Source: Solimonas marina
GTDB taxonomy: Bacteria > Pseudomonadota > Gammaproteobacteria > Nevskiales > Nevskiaceae
Assembly (NCBI RefSeq): GCF_012241385.1
Contig: NZ_JAAVXB010000011.1
Location: 113,882 to 177,881 of the forward strand
Length of the DNA stretch: 64,000 bases
Reading direction: 5' to 3'
Under the pieces are notes generated by a model. It had not been told where the DNA came from. It searched no databases and saw only the letters and a program-made list of their open reading frames with translations. Positions 1 to 7,088 of this stretch are shown piece after piece. Numbering within the stretch: the first letter of the stretch is position 1; each line of letters starts with the position of its first letter. Made by a program: the position numbers and the translations under genes.

Positions 1-308
1 AGGACGGTGCCACCGTCTCCAACCCGGTCAAGGTCGTGTTCGGCCTGTCCGGCGCCGGCGTCGCGCCGGCCGGTTTCAACAAGGAAGGCACCGGGCATCA
101 CCACCTGCTGATCGACAGCCCGACCATCGACTACACGCAGCCGCTGCCGGCCACCGACCAGATCAAGCATTTCGGCGGCGGTCAGACCGAAACGACGCTG
201 ACGCTGTCGCCGGGCAAGCACACGCTGCAGCTTGAATTCGCTGACTGGAAGCACCAGCCGTTCAATCCGGCGGTCGAGTCGCAGAAGATCACGATCACCG
301 TCAAGTAA
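1..308 (+). CDS. DUF4399-type protein, C-terminal part
   Basis: The gene is open from the left edge, so its start and any signal peptide are outside the window. The visible part (about 101 residues, reading from base 3) contains GHHHLLID, a Thr-rich strand and a final HTLQLEFADW segment. This is the pattern of DUF4399, a small secreted beta-sandwich domain of unknown function that often occurs in periplasmic proteins. A stem-loop at 326-346 follows the stop codon. The gene lies where many gammaproteobacteria carry lptB ahead of rpoN, so the lpt-rpoN linkage appears to be broken here. I infer no function beyond an envelope location. Confidence 0.75.
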   Translation, partial: DGATVSNPVKVVFGLSGAGVAPAGFNKEGTGHHHLLIDSPTIDYTQPLPATDQIKHFGGGQTETTLTLSPGKHTLQLEFADWKHQPFNPAVESQKITITVK

Positions 309-325
309 GCCATCCCCCAAGGCAG

Positions 326-346
326 GCCCGCCGGACGACGGCGGGC
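326..346 (+). terminator. Stem-loop after the DUF4399 gene
   Basis: Perfect 8-bp arms (GCCCGCCG at 326-333, CGGCGGGC at 339-346) enclose a 5-nt loop, 18 nt after the stop codon. No T-tract follows. It may be a weak terminator or a 3' end stabiliser. Confidence 0.5.
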
Positions 347-360
347 TGTGCCGGAGACCT

Positions 361-492
361 ATGAGCACACTCGAGTTCCGCACCGCCCGCAACGCAGCCG
401 GCGGACGCGGTGAGGTGACCCTCGCCGCCGCGTCGCCCGCGCCGTTCGCGGCGCGTTTTCATCTAGCTGTATCGCCGCCCTTACACTCATGA
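361..492 (+). CDS. Possible 43-codon leader ORF overlapping rpoN
   Basis: An ATG at 361 lies 4 nt after a GGAG (353-356). The frame runs 43 codons and ends in a TGA that overlaps the rpoN ATG as ATGA (489-492). The peptide begins MSTLEFRTARNAAGG and matches no family I know. The geometry suits translational coupling, and rpoN itself has no Shine-Dalgarno sequence. An alternative is that rpoN is read from a leaderless transcript, since a TACACT box lies at 482-487. Whether this ORF is translated is unknown. Confidence 0.3.
   Translation: MSTLEFRTARNAAGGRGEVTLAAASPAPFAARFHLAVSPPLHS
482..487 (+). promoter_or_regulatory. Candidate -10 box immediately before rpoN
   Basis: TACACT at 482-487 resembles a -10 hexamer and ends one base before the rpoN ATG at 489. 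Transcription from it would start at or near the start codon and give a leaderless mRNA. The -35 region is poor (TTTTCA at 456-461 with over-long spacing), so this is a weak call. Confidence 0.3.
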
Positions 493-1958
493 AATCAACG
501 CTGGGCCTGCGTTTCGGCCAGTCGCTGACGATGACGCCTGCCCTGCAGCAGGCGATCCGCCTGTTGCAGCTGTCGAGCCTCGATCTGCAGCAGGAGATTG
601 AACAGGCGCTCGAATCGAACATCCTGCTCGAACGTGAGGACGGCGCCGAACCCCAGGAAGCCGAGGTCGCCACCGCCGAAGCCGAAGCGCCGGCTGCGCC
701 GACATCGGAAGACCCCAAGAGCCTGGAACTGGGCGCCGACAGCGAAATTCCGAGCGAAATGCCGGTCGACGCCGACTGGGGCGATGTCTTCGACGAAGGT
801 CCGTCCGGCACCTCGAAGAGCGGCGCCGACAGCGACGAGCTGCGTGATTTCCTCGAAGCCAACCTGCACGGCAGCAAGAGCCTGCACGATCATCTGGTCG
901 ATCAGGCGCGGACCGCGCCGTTCTCGATGCGCGAGGTCGAGCTGGCAGAGCATCTGATCGATTCGATCAACGACGACGGCTATCTCGACGACTGGGACGA
1001 GCTCGCCGCACGCCTGCAGAGCGACTACGGCGCGACGCCCGAAGAGCTCGACACCGTCCTGGAGAAGGTCCAGGACTTCGACCCGACCGGTGTCGCCGCA
1101 CGCGATCTGGGCGAATGCCTGCGCCTGCAGCTGGAACCGATGCCGTCGCGCACGCCGGGCATCAACACCGCGCTGAAGCTGGTCACCGAACATCTGCCGC
1201 TGCTCGGTCGCCGCGACGCGGCGGCGCTGGCGCGCGCCTGCGGTGTACCGCTCGCCGAAATCGAGCTGGCGCTGGAGCTGATCCGCAGCCTGCAGCCGCA
1301 TCCGGGCCGGCCGTTCCAGGCGCATGAACCGGATTACGTGACGCCCGATGTGTTCGTGTCGAAAAAGAACGGCCGCTGGGTCGTCGGCCTGAATCCGGAG
1401 CACACGCCCCGGCTGCGTTTGAACAGCCAGTACCAAAGTATGATCCGCCGCGCCGACAGCTCGCGCGACCAGGTCGTGCTCAAGCAACACCTGCAAGAAG
1501 CACGATATTTTCTGAACAGTCTGGAAGCGCGCAATGAAACCTTGTTGCGCGTCGCGCAGTCCATAGTTGAAGAACAGCGGGCTTTCTTGGATTATGGACC
1601 CGAAGCGATGCGCCCGATGGTCCTGCGCGATATCGCCGAGCAGCTGGGCATACATGAATCGACCGTCTCACGCGCCACAGCCAACAAATACATGCTCACG
1701 CCCCGTGGGCTGTACGAACTCAAGTATTTCTTTTCCAGCCACGTGCAGACGACCGGGGGTGGTGTCTGCTCGGCCACTGCCATCCAGGCCATGATCAAGC
1801 GCATGATCTCAGGCGAGGATTCCACACGACCACTTTCTGACGCCACGCTGTCTGAGCTGCTGCTCAAGGAAGGCATACAGGTTGCAAGAAGAACGGTAGC
1901 GAAATATCGCGAAGGCTTGGGCATACCGCCCTCGCACGAGCGAAAACCGCCGGCCTGA
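489..1958 (+). CDS. rpoN: RNA polymerase sigma-54 factor, copy 1
   Basis: This sigma factor directs RNA polymerase to -24/-12 promoters and needs AAA+ activators. The 489-residue product has the Gln/Leu-rich region I (TMTPALQQAIRLLQLSSLDL, about residues 15-34), an acidic region II (about 55-115), the core-binding domain, a helix-turn-helix (HESTVSRATANKY) and the C-terminal RpoN box ARRTVAKYRE at about 466-475. Length is typical. It is followed by hpf and the nitrogen PTS genes, the usual rpoN neighbourhood, so this is taken as the general copy; a second rpoN lies at 28528-29982. There is no Shine-Dalgarno sequence before the ATG; the start codon overlaps the stop of a small upstream ORF. 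Confidence 0.98.
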   Translation: MKSTLGLRFGQSLTMTPALQQAIRLLQLSSLDLQQEIEQALESNILLEREDGAEPQEAEVATAEAEAPAAPTSEDPKSLELGADSEIPSEMPVDADWGDVFDEGPSGTSKSGADSDELRDFLEANLHGSKSLHDHLVDQARTAPFSMREVELAEHLIDSINDDGYLDDWDELAARLQSDYGATPEELDTVLEKVQDFDPTGVAARDLGECLRLQLEPMPSRTPGINTALKLVTEHLPLLGRRDAAALARACGVPLAEIELALELIRSLQPHPGRPFQAHEPDYVTPDVFVSKKNGRWVVGLNPEHTPRLRLNSQYQSMIRRADSSRDQVVLKQHLQEARYFLNSLEARNETLLRVAQSIVEEQRAFLDYGPEAMRPMVLRDIAEQLGIHESTVSRATANKYMLTPRGLYELKYFFSSHVQTTGGGVCSATAIQAMIKRMISGEDSTRPLSDATLSELLLKEGIQVARRTVAKYREGLGIPPSHERKPPA

Positions 1959-2013
1959 TCCAGGACCGGTTTTCTGTAGTCCACGACGCCCATAGGGCTG
2001 AAGGAGCGATTCG

Positions 2014-2334
2014 ATGAACCTGAATATCTCTGGTCACCATGTCGATGTCAGTGCGCCAATGCGCGATTACGTTCTGACCAAGCTCAAGCGACTCGAGCGA
2101 CATTTCGACCATCTGATTTCGGCCGAAGTCATCCTTTCCGTGGAGAAGATCAATCAGCGTGCCGAAGCCACCGTGCACGCCAGCGGTGCCGACCTGCATG
2201 CCTGCGCGACGCAGGACGACATGTATGCCGCCATCGACCTGATGGCCGACAAGCTCGACCAGCAGACCCGCCGCCACAAGGAAAAGCTGCGCGACCATCA
2301 TGCGCGCGAAGCGCACAAGCGCATGGCGCTTTGA
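2014..2334 (+). CDS. hpf: Ribosome hibernation promoting factor (short form)
   Basis: This 106-residue protein binds the 30S decoding region in stationary phase and promotes 100S ribosome dimers. The start (MNLNISGHHVDVSAPMRDYV) and the length match the short HPF/YfiA family; the C-terminal dimerisation domain of long HPF is absent. The tail is basic (RRHKEKLRDHHAREAHKR), as expected for rRNA binding. AAGGAG precedes the ATG. It lies 55 bp after rpoN and is followed by a strong terminator, so rpoN and hpf may form one transcript that ends before ptsN. Confidence 0.95.
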   Translation: MNLNISGHHVDVSAPMRDYVLTKLKRLERHFDHLISAEVILSVEKINQRAEATVHASGADLHACATQDDMYAAIDLMADKLDQQTRRHKEKLRDHHAREAHKRMAL

Positions 2335-2352
2335 GTAAAATCGCGGGCACAG

Positions 2353-2383
2353 GCCCGGCCCACCGAGGGCCGGGCTTTTTTTT
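2353..2383 (+). terminator. Intrinsic terminator after hpf
   Basis: A perfect 9-bp stem (GCCCGGCCC 2353-2361, GGGCCGGGC 2367-2375) with a 5-nt loop is followed at once by eight T residues (2376-2383). This is a textbook rho-independent terminator on the + strand and separates rpoN-hpf from the ptsN operon. Confidence 0.93.
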
Positions 2384-2449
2384 GAGCGTCATTCCCGAAC
2401 CGGGCCCGGGAGCGCCATAAAAGAAAACGAGTCGAGGACATCCCGCCAT

Positions 2450-2911
2450 ATGAGAATCGCCGAGATCCTGACCGCCGACCGCGTCAGCCTGGGACATACG
2501 TTCAGCAGCAAGAAGAAAGCGCTGGAAGAGCTGGCAGGCCTGCTGGCCAAAGGCGTCGACCCGAATGCCGCCGGCGACATCCTCGGCAGCCTCGCCAGTC
2601 GTGAGAAGCTCGGCAGTACCGGCCTCGGTCACGGCGTCGCAATCCCGCATGGCCGGCTCGCCGGGGTCGAGGACAGCATCGGCGCATTCATGCGCCTCAA
2701 GCATCCGCTCGACTACGAAGCCCACGACAGCCGCCCGGTCGACCTGTTGTTCGGCCTGCTGGTCCCGCAAGGCGCGACCGAGGCCCATCTCAAGCATTTG
2801 GCAGCGATCGCCGAAATGTTCTCCGACGAAAACTTCTGCCAGGCGGCCCGCGCGGCCACAGACGACGCGGCGCTCTACAAGCTGGTGGCCGACTACAAGC
2901 CGGCCGGCTGA
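2450..2911 (+). CDS. ptsN: Nitrogen-type PTS enzyme IIA
   Basis: PtsN (EIIA-Ntr) is a phosphocarrier of the regulatory phosphotransferase system that controls targets by its phosphorylation state and does not transport sugar. The 153-residue protein shows the IIA fold with the phospho-accepting His in HGVAIPHGR (His67). It is the first gene after the hpf terminator, and a promoter should lie in 2384-2449, where an AT-rich CATAAAAG occurs at 2417-2424. Downstream genes hprK, rapZ, IIA-Man, ptsH and ptsI are packed closely and probably cotranscribed. Confidence 0.95.
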   Translation: MRIAEILTADRVSLGHTFSSKKKALEELAGLLAKGVDPNAAGDILGSLASREKLGSTGLGHGVAIPHGRLAGVEDSIGAFMRLKHPLDYEAHDSRPVDLLFGLLVPQGATEAHLKHLAAIAEMFSDENFCQAARAATDDAALYKLVADYKPAG

Positions 2912-2942
2912 GCGCCCGCCGCGGCGACCGACGGGATCGCCC

Positions 2943-3536
2943 ATGCCCCGCCCCAGCGCTCCGAACATCACCCTGCACGGCGTCTTCATGCGCGTGCATG
3001 GCACGGGCGTGCTGCTGACCGGCGCCAGCGGGGTCGGCAAGAGCGAGCTGGCGCTGGAACTGCTGACCCGCGGACATCGCCTGGTCGCCGACGACGCCGT
3101 CGACTTCTCCGTGCGCCGCGGCTTCATCATCGGCCGTGCGCCGCGGCTGCTGCGCGGCTTCATGGAAGCGCGCAGCCTCGGCATCCTCAACATCACCAAG
3201 CTTTACGGCAGCCGCAGCGTCATCGCGCGACAACGCCTGGATCTGGTCGTGCACCTGGAAGCGCCGCGCATCGTCTGGGACAGCGGCATGGAGCGACTCG
3301 GCGGCCGCCGCAGTCAGGTCGACATCCTCGGCGTCGAGCTGCCGGAAATCACTGTGCCGATCCGCCTCGGGCATAATCTCGCGGTACTGGTTGAAGCGGC
3401 CTGCCGCGATCAGCAGCTGCGCCTGCAGGGTTATCGGGCCGATATCGATCTGATCGAACGACAGGCGCGCGAAATCCGCGCACAGCAGCGCCCCGACGAC
3501 GCGCCCGATCACGAGCCCACCCACGAGCGAAGTTGA
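2943..3536 (+). CDS. hprK: HPr kinase/phosphorylase, short form without N-terminal domain
   Basis: HprK phosphorylates and dephosphorylates the regulatory serine of HPr. Only the catalytic domain is present: ITLHGVFMRV, P-loop GASGVGKS at residues 27-34, LVADDAV and EARSLGILNI. The best start is the ATG at 2943, giving 197 residues; full-length enzymes are about 310-320. Only 31 bp separate it from the ptsN stop, so no room exists for the usual N-terminal domain. Single-domain HprK is known in alphaproteobacteria but is unexpected in this gene order. HPr downstream keeps the SGKSIMG serine, so the enzyme has a plausible substrate. Confidence 0.9.
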   Translation: MPRPSAPNITLHGVFMRVHGTGVLLTGASGVGKSELALELLTRGHRLVADDAVDFSVRRGFIIGRAPRLLRGFMEARSLGILNITKLYGSRSVIARQRLDLVVHLEAPRIVWDSGMERLGGRRSQVDILGVELPEITVPIRLGHNLAVLVEAACRDQQLRLQGYRADIDLIERQAREIRAQQRPDDAPDHEPTHERS

Positions 3537-3592
3537 TTCCGCAGTTCGACATGCCACGCCCCGCCTCCAAACCGCCGCGCAAGGGAGCACCG

Positions 3593-4477
3593 ATGAAGCT
3601 GGTGTTCGTCAGCGGCCTGTCCGGCGCCGGCAAGACCGTCGCGCTCAAGCAGTACGAGGACATCGGCTACTACTGCATCGACAACCTGCCGCTGCAGCTG
3701 ATCGGTACCTTCATCCGCAGCGCCTTGCGCCGCGCCGACGGGCGCTACGAGAAGCTGGCGATCGGCATCGACGCGCGCGAGACGCGCGCGCAGATCGCAC
3801 GCTTTCCGACATATCTGGAATCGCTGCGCGCGCAAGGCATTGAAGTGCGCGTGCTGTTCCTGCGTGCGGAAGACTCGGTGCTCTTGCAGCGCTATTCGGA
3901 AACGCGCCGCCGCCATCCACTGGCACAGGGCGATGTGTCCCTGTCGGATGCGGTGCGTCTCGAGCGCCAGCTGCTGGCGCCGATCGCCAATGCCGCCGAT
4001 GCCACGCTCGACACCTCGTCGAAGAACCTGCATGCGCTGCGTGAGGAAATCCAGGGCATCGAATCGGCCAGCGACGGCAAGCTGTCGTTGCTGTTCATGT
4101 CGTTCGGATTCAAGCACGGCATTCCCGAAGACGCCGATTTCGTCTTCGACATTCGCACCATTCCGAACCCGCACTGGCAACCGGAACTGCGCAAGCAGAC
4201 CGGCCGCGATACCGCGGTCGTCGAATGGCTGGAAAAGCAGCCGCTGACCGGCCAGCTCTATGGCGACATCGAGCAATTCCTGGCGCGCTGGCTCCCGGAG
4301 TACCAGAAACAGGATCGTGCCTATCTGACGGTGGCGATCGGCTGCACCGGCGGCCAGCATCGCAGCGTCTATTTCGTTGAACGGCTGGCCGCAGCATTTC
4401 GCGGCATCTTCGACAATCTGACGGTTCGCCATCGCGAGCTGTGGCAACCGTCATCGCAACCGTCGCCCAAGCCATGA
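3593..4477 (+). CDS. rapZ: RNase adapter / nucleotide-binding protein RapZ
   Basis: RapZ binds small RNAs and, in enterobacteria, presents GlmZ to RNase E to tune GlmS; elsewhere its role is less clear. The 294-residue product has P-loop GLSGAGKT (residues 8-15), the conserved YYCIDNLP segment and the C-terminal GCTGGQHRSVYFVE motif of the family. The ATG at 3593 is chosen because GGGAG precedes it at good spacing and MKLVFVSGLSGAGK is the family start; earlier in-frame codons would only add an unconserved tail. Its stop overlaps the next start as ATGA. Confidence 0.96.
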   Translation: MKLVFVSGLSGAGKTVALKQYEDIGYYCIDNLPLQLIGTFIRSALRRADGRYEKLAIGIDARETRAQIARFPTYLESLRAQGIEVRVLFLRAEDSVLLQRYSETRRRHPLAQGDVSLSDAVRLERQLLAPIANAADATLDTSSKNLHALREEIQGIESASDGKLSLLFMSFGFKHGIPEDADFVFDIRTIPNPHWQPELRKQTGRDTAVVEWLEKQPLTGQLYGDIEQFLARWLPEYQKQDRAYLTVAIGCTGGQHRSVYFVERLAAAFRGIFDNLTVRHRELWQPSSQPSPKP

Positions 4478-4881
4478 GCGCCCCCATGCCGCGGATCGGC
4501 CTGCTGCTGGTGATGCACGGCAAGCTCGGCCACCACCTGCTCGACACCCTGACCGAGATGATGGGTGAACTACCGCTGGCCGCCGACGTACTGGAAGTGC
4601 GCCGCGTACAGGCGCACGACGTCTTGCTCAAACAGGGCAGCAAGATGATCGAGCGTCTCGACGCCGGCGCCGGCGTACTGATCCTCACCGATGCCTTCGG
4701 CTCGACGCCGAGCAACATCGCCAACAAGCTGGCGACCGGCGAGCACGTCGCCGTCGTCGCCGGCGTCAATCTGCCGATGCTGATCCGCATCTTCAACTAC
4801 CCAACGCTGGCGCTGGCGGCGATGGCCAAGAGTGCCGCCGAGGGCGGCGCACGCGGCGTCATCGTCTGCCCGAAAAGCTGA
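4474..4881 (+). CDS. PTS enzyme IIA, mannose-family
   Basis: The 135-residue protein is a stand-alone IIA domain of the mannose/fructose (EIIA-Man) family. The phospho-His is His15 in LVMHGKLGHHLL, and LTDAFGSTPSNIANKL is the conserved second block. The ATG overlaps the rapZ stop (ATGA at 4474-4477), which implies coupled translation. No IIB, IIC or IID permease gene is in the window, so the protein more likely relays phosphate for regulation than for sugar uptake. It is often labelled ptsM or manX. Confidence 0.93.
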   Translation: MSAPMPRIGLLLVMHGKLGHHLLDTLTEMMGELPLAADVLEVRRVQAHDVLLKQGSKMIERLDAGAGVLILTDAFGSTPSNIANKLATGEHVAVVAGVNLPMLIRIFNYPTLALAAMAKSAAEGGARGVIVCPKS

Positions 4882-4927
4882 AATACAGCCCCACCCGACC
4901 ACGCCCGACAAACGAAGGACTGCTCAC

Positions 4928-5203
4928 GTGGAACGCAACGTCACCATCGTCAACCGCCTCGGCCTGCACGCGCGCGCCGCCGCCCGGCTCGTCACGCTGG
5001 CCTCGAAGTTCGAGTCCGAGGTCCGTGTCCGCAAGGACGGCCGCGAAGTCAGTGGCAAATCGATCATGGGTGTCATGATGCTGGCCGCCGCCAAGGGCGC
5101 CGAGATCACGCTGATCGCCGACGGCACCGATGCCGAGCAGGCACTCGATGAGCTGGCCGAGCTGATCGCCAACAAGTTCGACGAAGAACCCGAAGGCAGC
5201 TGA
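4928..5203 (+). CDS. ptsH: Phosphocarrier protein HPr
   Basis: HPr passes phosphate from enzyme I to IIA proteins and is also a substrate of HPr kinase. The 91-residue protein keeps both sites: the catalytic His in GLHARAAAR (His14) and the regulatory Ser in SGKSIMGVMML. The start is a GTG at 4928 behind AAGGAC; upstream codons in this frame do not match the family. Next to hprK, this supports a regulatory circuit in which HPr is phosphorylated on both His and Ser. ptsI begins 6 bp after its stop. Confidence 0.96.
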   Translation: MERNVTIVNRLGLHARAAARLVTLASKFESEVRVRKDGREVSGKSIMGVMMLAAAKGAEITLIADGTDAEQALDELAELIANKFDEEPEGS

Positions 5204-5209
5204 TCGCGC

Positions 5210-6937
5210 ATGAGTCTCTGGCTCTCCGGCATCGGCGTCTCGCGCGGCATCGCGATCGCGCGCGTGCAGAAATTGCACGCCGGCGATCTCGACATCCCCG
5301 AACACTCGCTGGAACCCGACGACATCGAAGGCGAAGTCGTCCGCTTCATCGGTGCACAGCGTCGCGCGCGCGAACAGCTGCACGAGGTGCGCGAAAAGAT
5401 CCCGTCGGGCACGCCCGGCGAAATCACGGCGTTCATCGACACGCATCTGCTGATGCTCGAGGACCGCTCGATCACCGACACCACGCTGGCGCACATCCGC
5501 AACCAGCACATCAATGCCGAAGCGGCTTTGCGGCAGACGCGCGACGCGCTGATCGCGGTCTTCGAGCAGATGGACGACGCCTACCTGCGCACGCGCCGCG
5601 ACGACGTCGATCATGTCTGCGCGCGCATCCTGCGCGTGCTGTTGCGCTCGGAACGGCAGCTGCCGGCCAAGGCCGACAACGAGCCCTTCGTGTTGGTCGC
5701 CGACGACATCACGCCGGCCGACATCATCATCCTTGCCCAGCAGCACGTCGCCGCCTTCGTTACCGAATACGGCGGGCCGCTGTCGCACACCGCGATTCTC
5801 GCGCGCAGCCTCGGCATTCCGGCCATCGCCGGCCTGCGCGACGCGCGCCGCCTGCTGCGCGAAGGCGAGCCGGTGATCCTCGACGGCGAAGCCGGCCACC
5901 TGCTCGCCGCGCCCGACGAAATCGCCCTGGAGTTCTATCGCGCCAAGCAGCGCGCGCAGGCGCAATACCGCGCCGGTCTGGTGCGGCTCAAGGGCCGCGA
6001 CGCGGTCTCGCGCGACGGCCTGCGCGCCAAGCTGCTGGCCAACATCGAGCTGCCCGAAGACGCCAAGGTCGCCGAAGAAAACGGCGCCGAGGGCGTCGGC
6101 CTGTACCGTACCGAATTCCTCTACATGAACCGCAAGGATCTGCCGGACGAGGAAGAGCAGTTCGACGCGTATGCGCGCATCGTCTCGGCGGTGGCTGGGC
6201 CGATCACCATCCGTACCCTCGACCTCGGCGCCGACAAGCAGGTCGACTCCGGCCGCTCGCACGGCCCGACACCGAACAACCCGGCGCTGGGCCTGCGCGC
6301 GATCCGGCTGTGCCTGAAGGAGCCGGAGCTGTTCCGCACTCAGGTGCGGGCTCTGTTGCGCGCCTCCAAGTACGGCCGCATCAACATCATGCTGCCGATG
6401 ATCTCCAACCTGCAGGAGTTCCGGCAGGCACGCGCGGCCATCGACACCGTGCGCCACGAACTGATCGGGGAAGGCCACGAGATCGCCGACCAGATTCCGG
6501 TCGGCGCGATGATCGAGGTGCCGGCGGCGGCCTTGGCGGCGCCGATGCTGGCGCGCCACTGCGACTTCTTCTCGATCGGCACCAACGACCTCATCCAGTA
6601 CACGCTGGCGATCGACCGCGTCGACGATGAGGTCAACTACCTCTACGACCCGCTGCATCCGGCGGTGCTGCAGCTGATCAGCCGTACGATCGAATCCGGC
6701 AGCCGCGGCGGCATCCCGGTGGCGATGTGCGGCGAGATGGCCGGCGATCCGCGCTACACGCGGCTGCTGCTCGGCCTCGGCCTCACCGAGTTCTCGATGC
6801 ATCCGGCCAGCGTGCTGGAAATCAAGCGCATGATCATGGACGCCGACGTCGGCGCACTGCGCCACGCTGTGCAGGGCATCCTGGCCTCGACCGATCTGCA
6901 GGAGATGCGCGACCGCATCGCCGCGCTGGACGCGTAA
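5210..6937 (+). CDS. ptsI: PTS enzyme I (PEP-protein phosphotransferase)
   Basis: Enzyme I takes phosphate from phosphoenolpyruvate and gives it to HPr in the cytoplasm. The 575-residue protein has the HPr-binding helical domain (about 40-140), the swivelling domain with the active His in EYGGPLSHTAILARS (His193), and the PEP-binding barrel with the MLPMIS and CGEMAGDP motifs. Length is normal. It has no GAF domain, so it is PtsI and not PtsP. It closes a compact regulatory PTS operon that lacks sugar permeases. Confidence 0.97.
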   Translation: MSLWLSGIGVSRGIAIARVQKLHAGDLDIPEHSLEPDDIEGEVVRFIGAQRRAREQLHEVREKIPSGTPGEITAFIDTHLLMLEDRSITDTTLAHIRNQHINAEAALRQTRDALIAVFEQMDDAYLRTRRDDVDHVCARILRVLLRSERQLPAKADNEPFVLVADDITPADIIILAQQHVAAFVTEYGGPLSHTAILARSLGIPAIAGLRDARRLLREGEPVILDGEAGHLLAAPDEIALEFYRAKQRAQAQYRAGLVRLKGRDAVSRDGLRAKLLANIELPEDAKVAEENGAEGVGLYRTEFLYMNRKDLPDEEEQFDAYARIVSAVAGPITIRTLDLGADKQVDSGRSHGPTPNNPALGLRAIRLCLKEPELFRTQVRALLRASKYGRINIMLPMISNLQEFRQARAAIDTVRHELIGEGHEIADQIPVGAMIEVPAAALAAPMLARHCDFFSIGTNDLIQYTLAIDRVDDEVNYLYDPLHPAVLQLISRTIESGSRGGIPVAMCGEMAGDPRYTRLLLGLGLTEFSMHPASVLEIKRMIMDADVGALRHAVQGILASTDLQEMRDRIAALDA

Positions 6938-6941
6938 AGAG

Positions 6942-7008
6942 GATCGCGGCTGGCGCCGCTCTTGCAAATGCAACCGCCACCCCTGTAGGAGTGGCGCAAG
7001 CCGCGATC
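6942..7008. repeat. REP-like inverted repeat between ptsI and mgtE
   Basis: The ends GATCGCGGCT (6942-6951) and AGCCGCGATC (6999-7008) are perfect inverted copies. Extended inward, about 22 bp pair with three mismatches. The right arm reads GTAGGAGTGGCGCAAGCCGC, which resembles the GTAGGAGCGGC-type REP elements common in Xanthomonas, Stenotrophomonas and Pseudomonas. It could end or stabilise the ptsI transcript. Confidence 0.7.
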
Positions 7009-7088
7009 CCGCGTGCAAGGTGCAGCAAAAAGTTCAGCGAGCACTCACGCGCTTCGGCTAAGCTCGCGCGGCACTTCCTGGAGAGCGG

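Noticed and set aside
2565..2942. In-frame upstream extension of hprK that would give a 323-residue protein
   Set aside because: The length looks right for full HprK, but the extension lies inside ptsN in another frame, is rich in Arg, Ser and Pro, and has no HprK N-terminal motifs.
4859..7018. 719-codon minus-strand open frame across ptsH and ptsI
   Set aside because: Antisense to clear HPr and enzyme I genes, and the composition (Asp, Gln, His, Arg-rich) is that of a shadow frame.
6938..7088. Possible magnesium riboswitch before mgtE
   Set aside because: Only a REP-like repeat and a short spacer are visible; no M-box or mgtA-leader pattern is seen.
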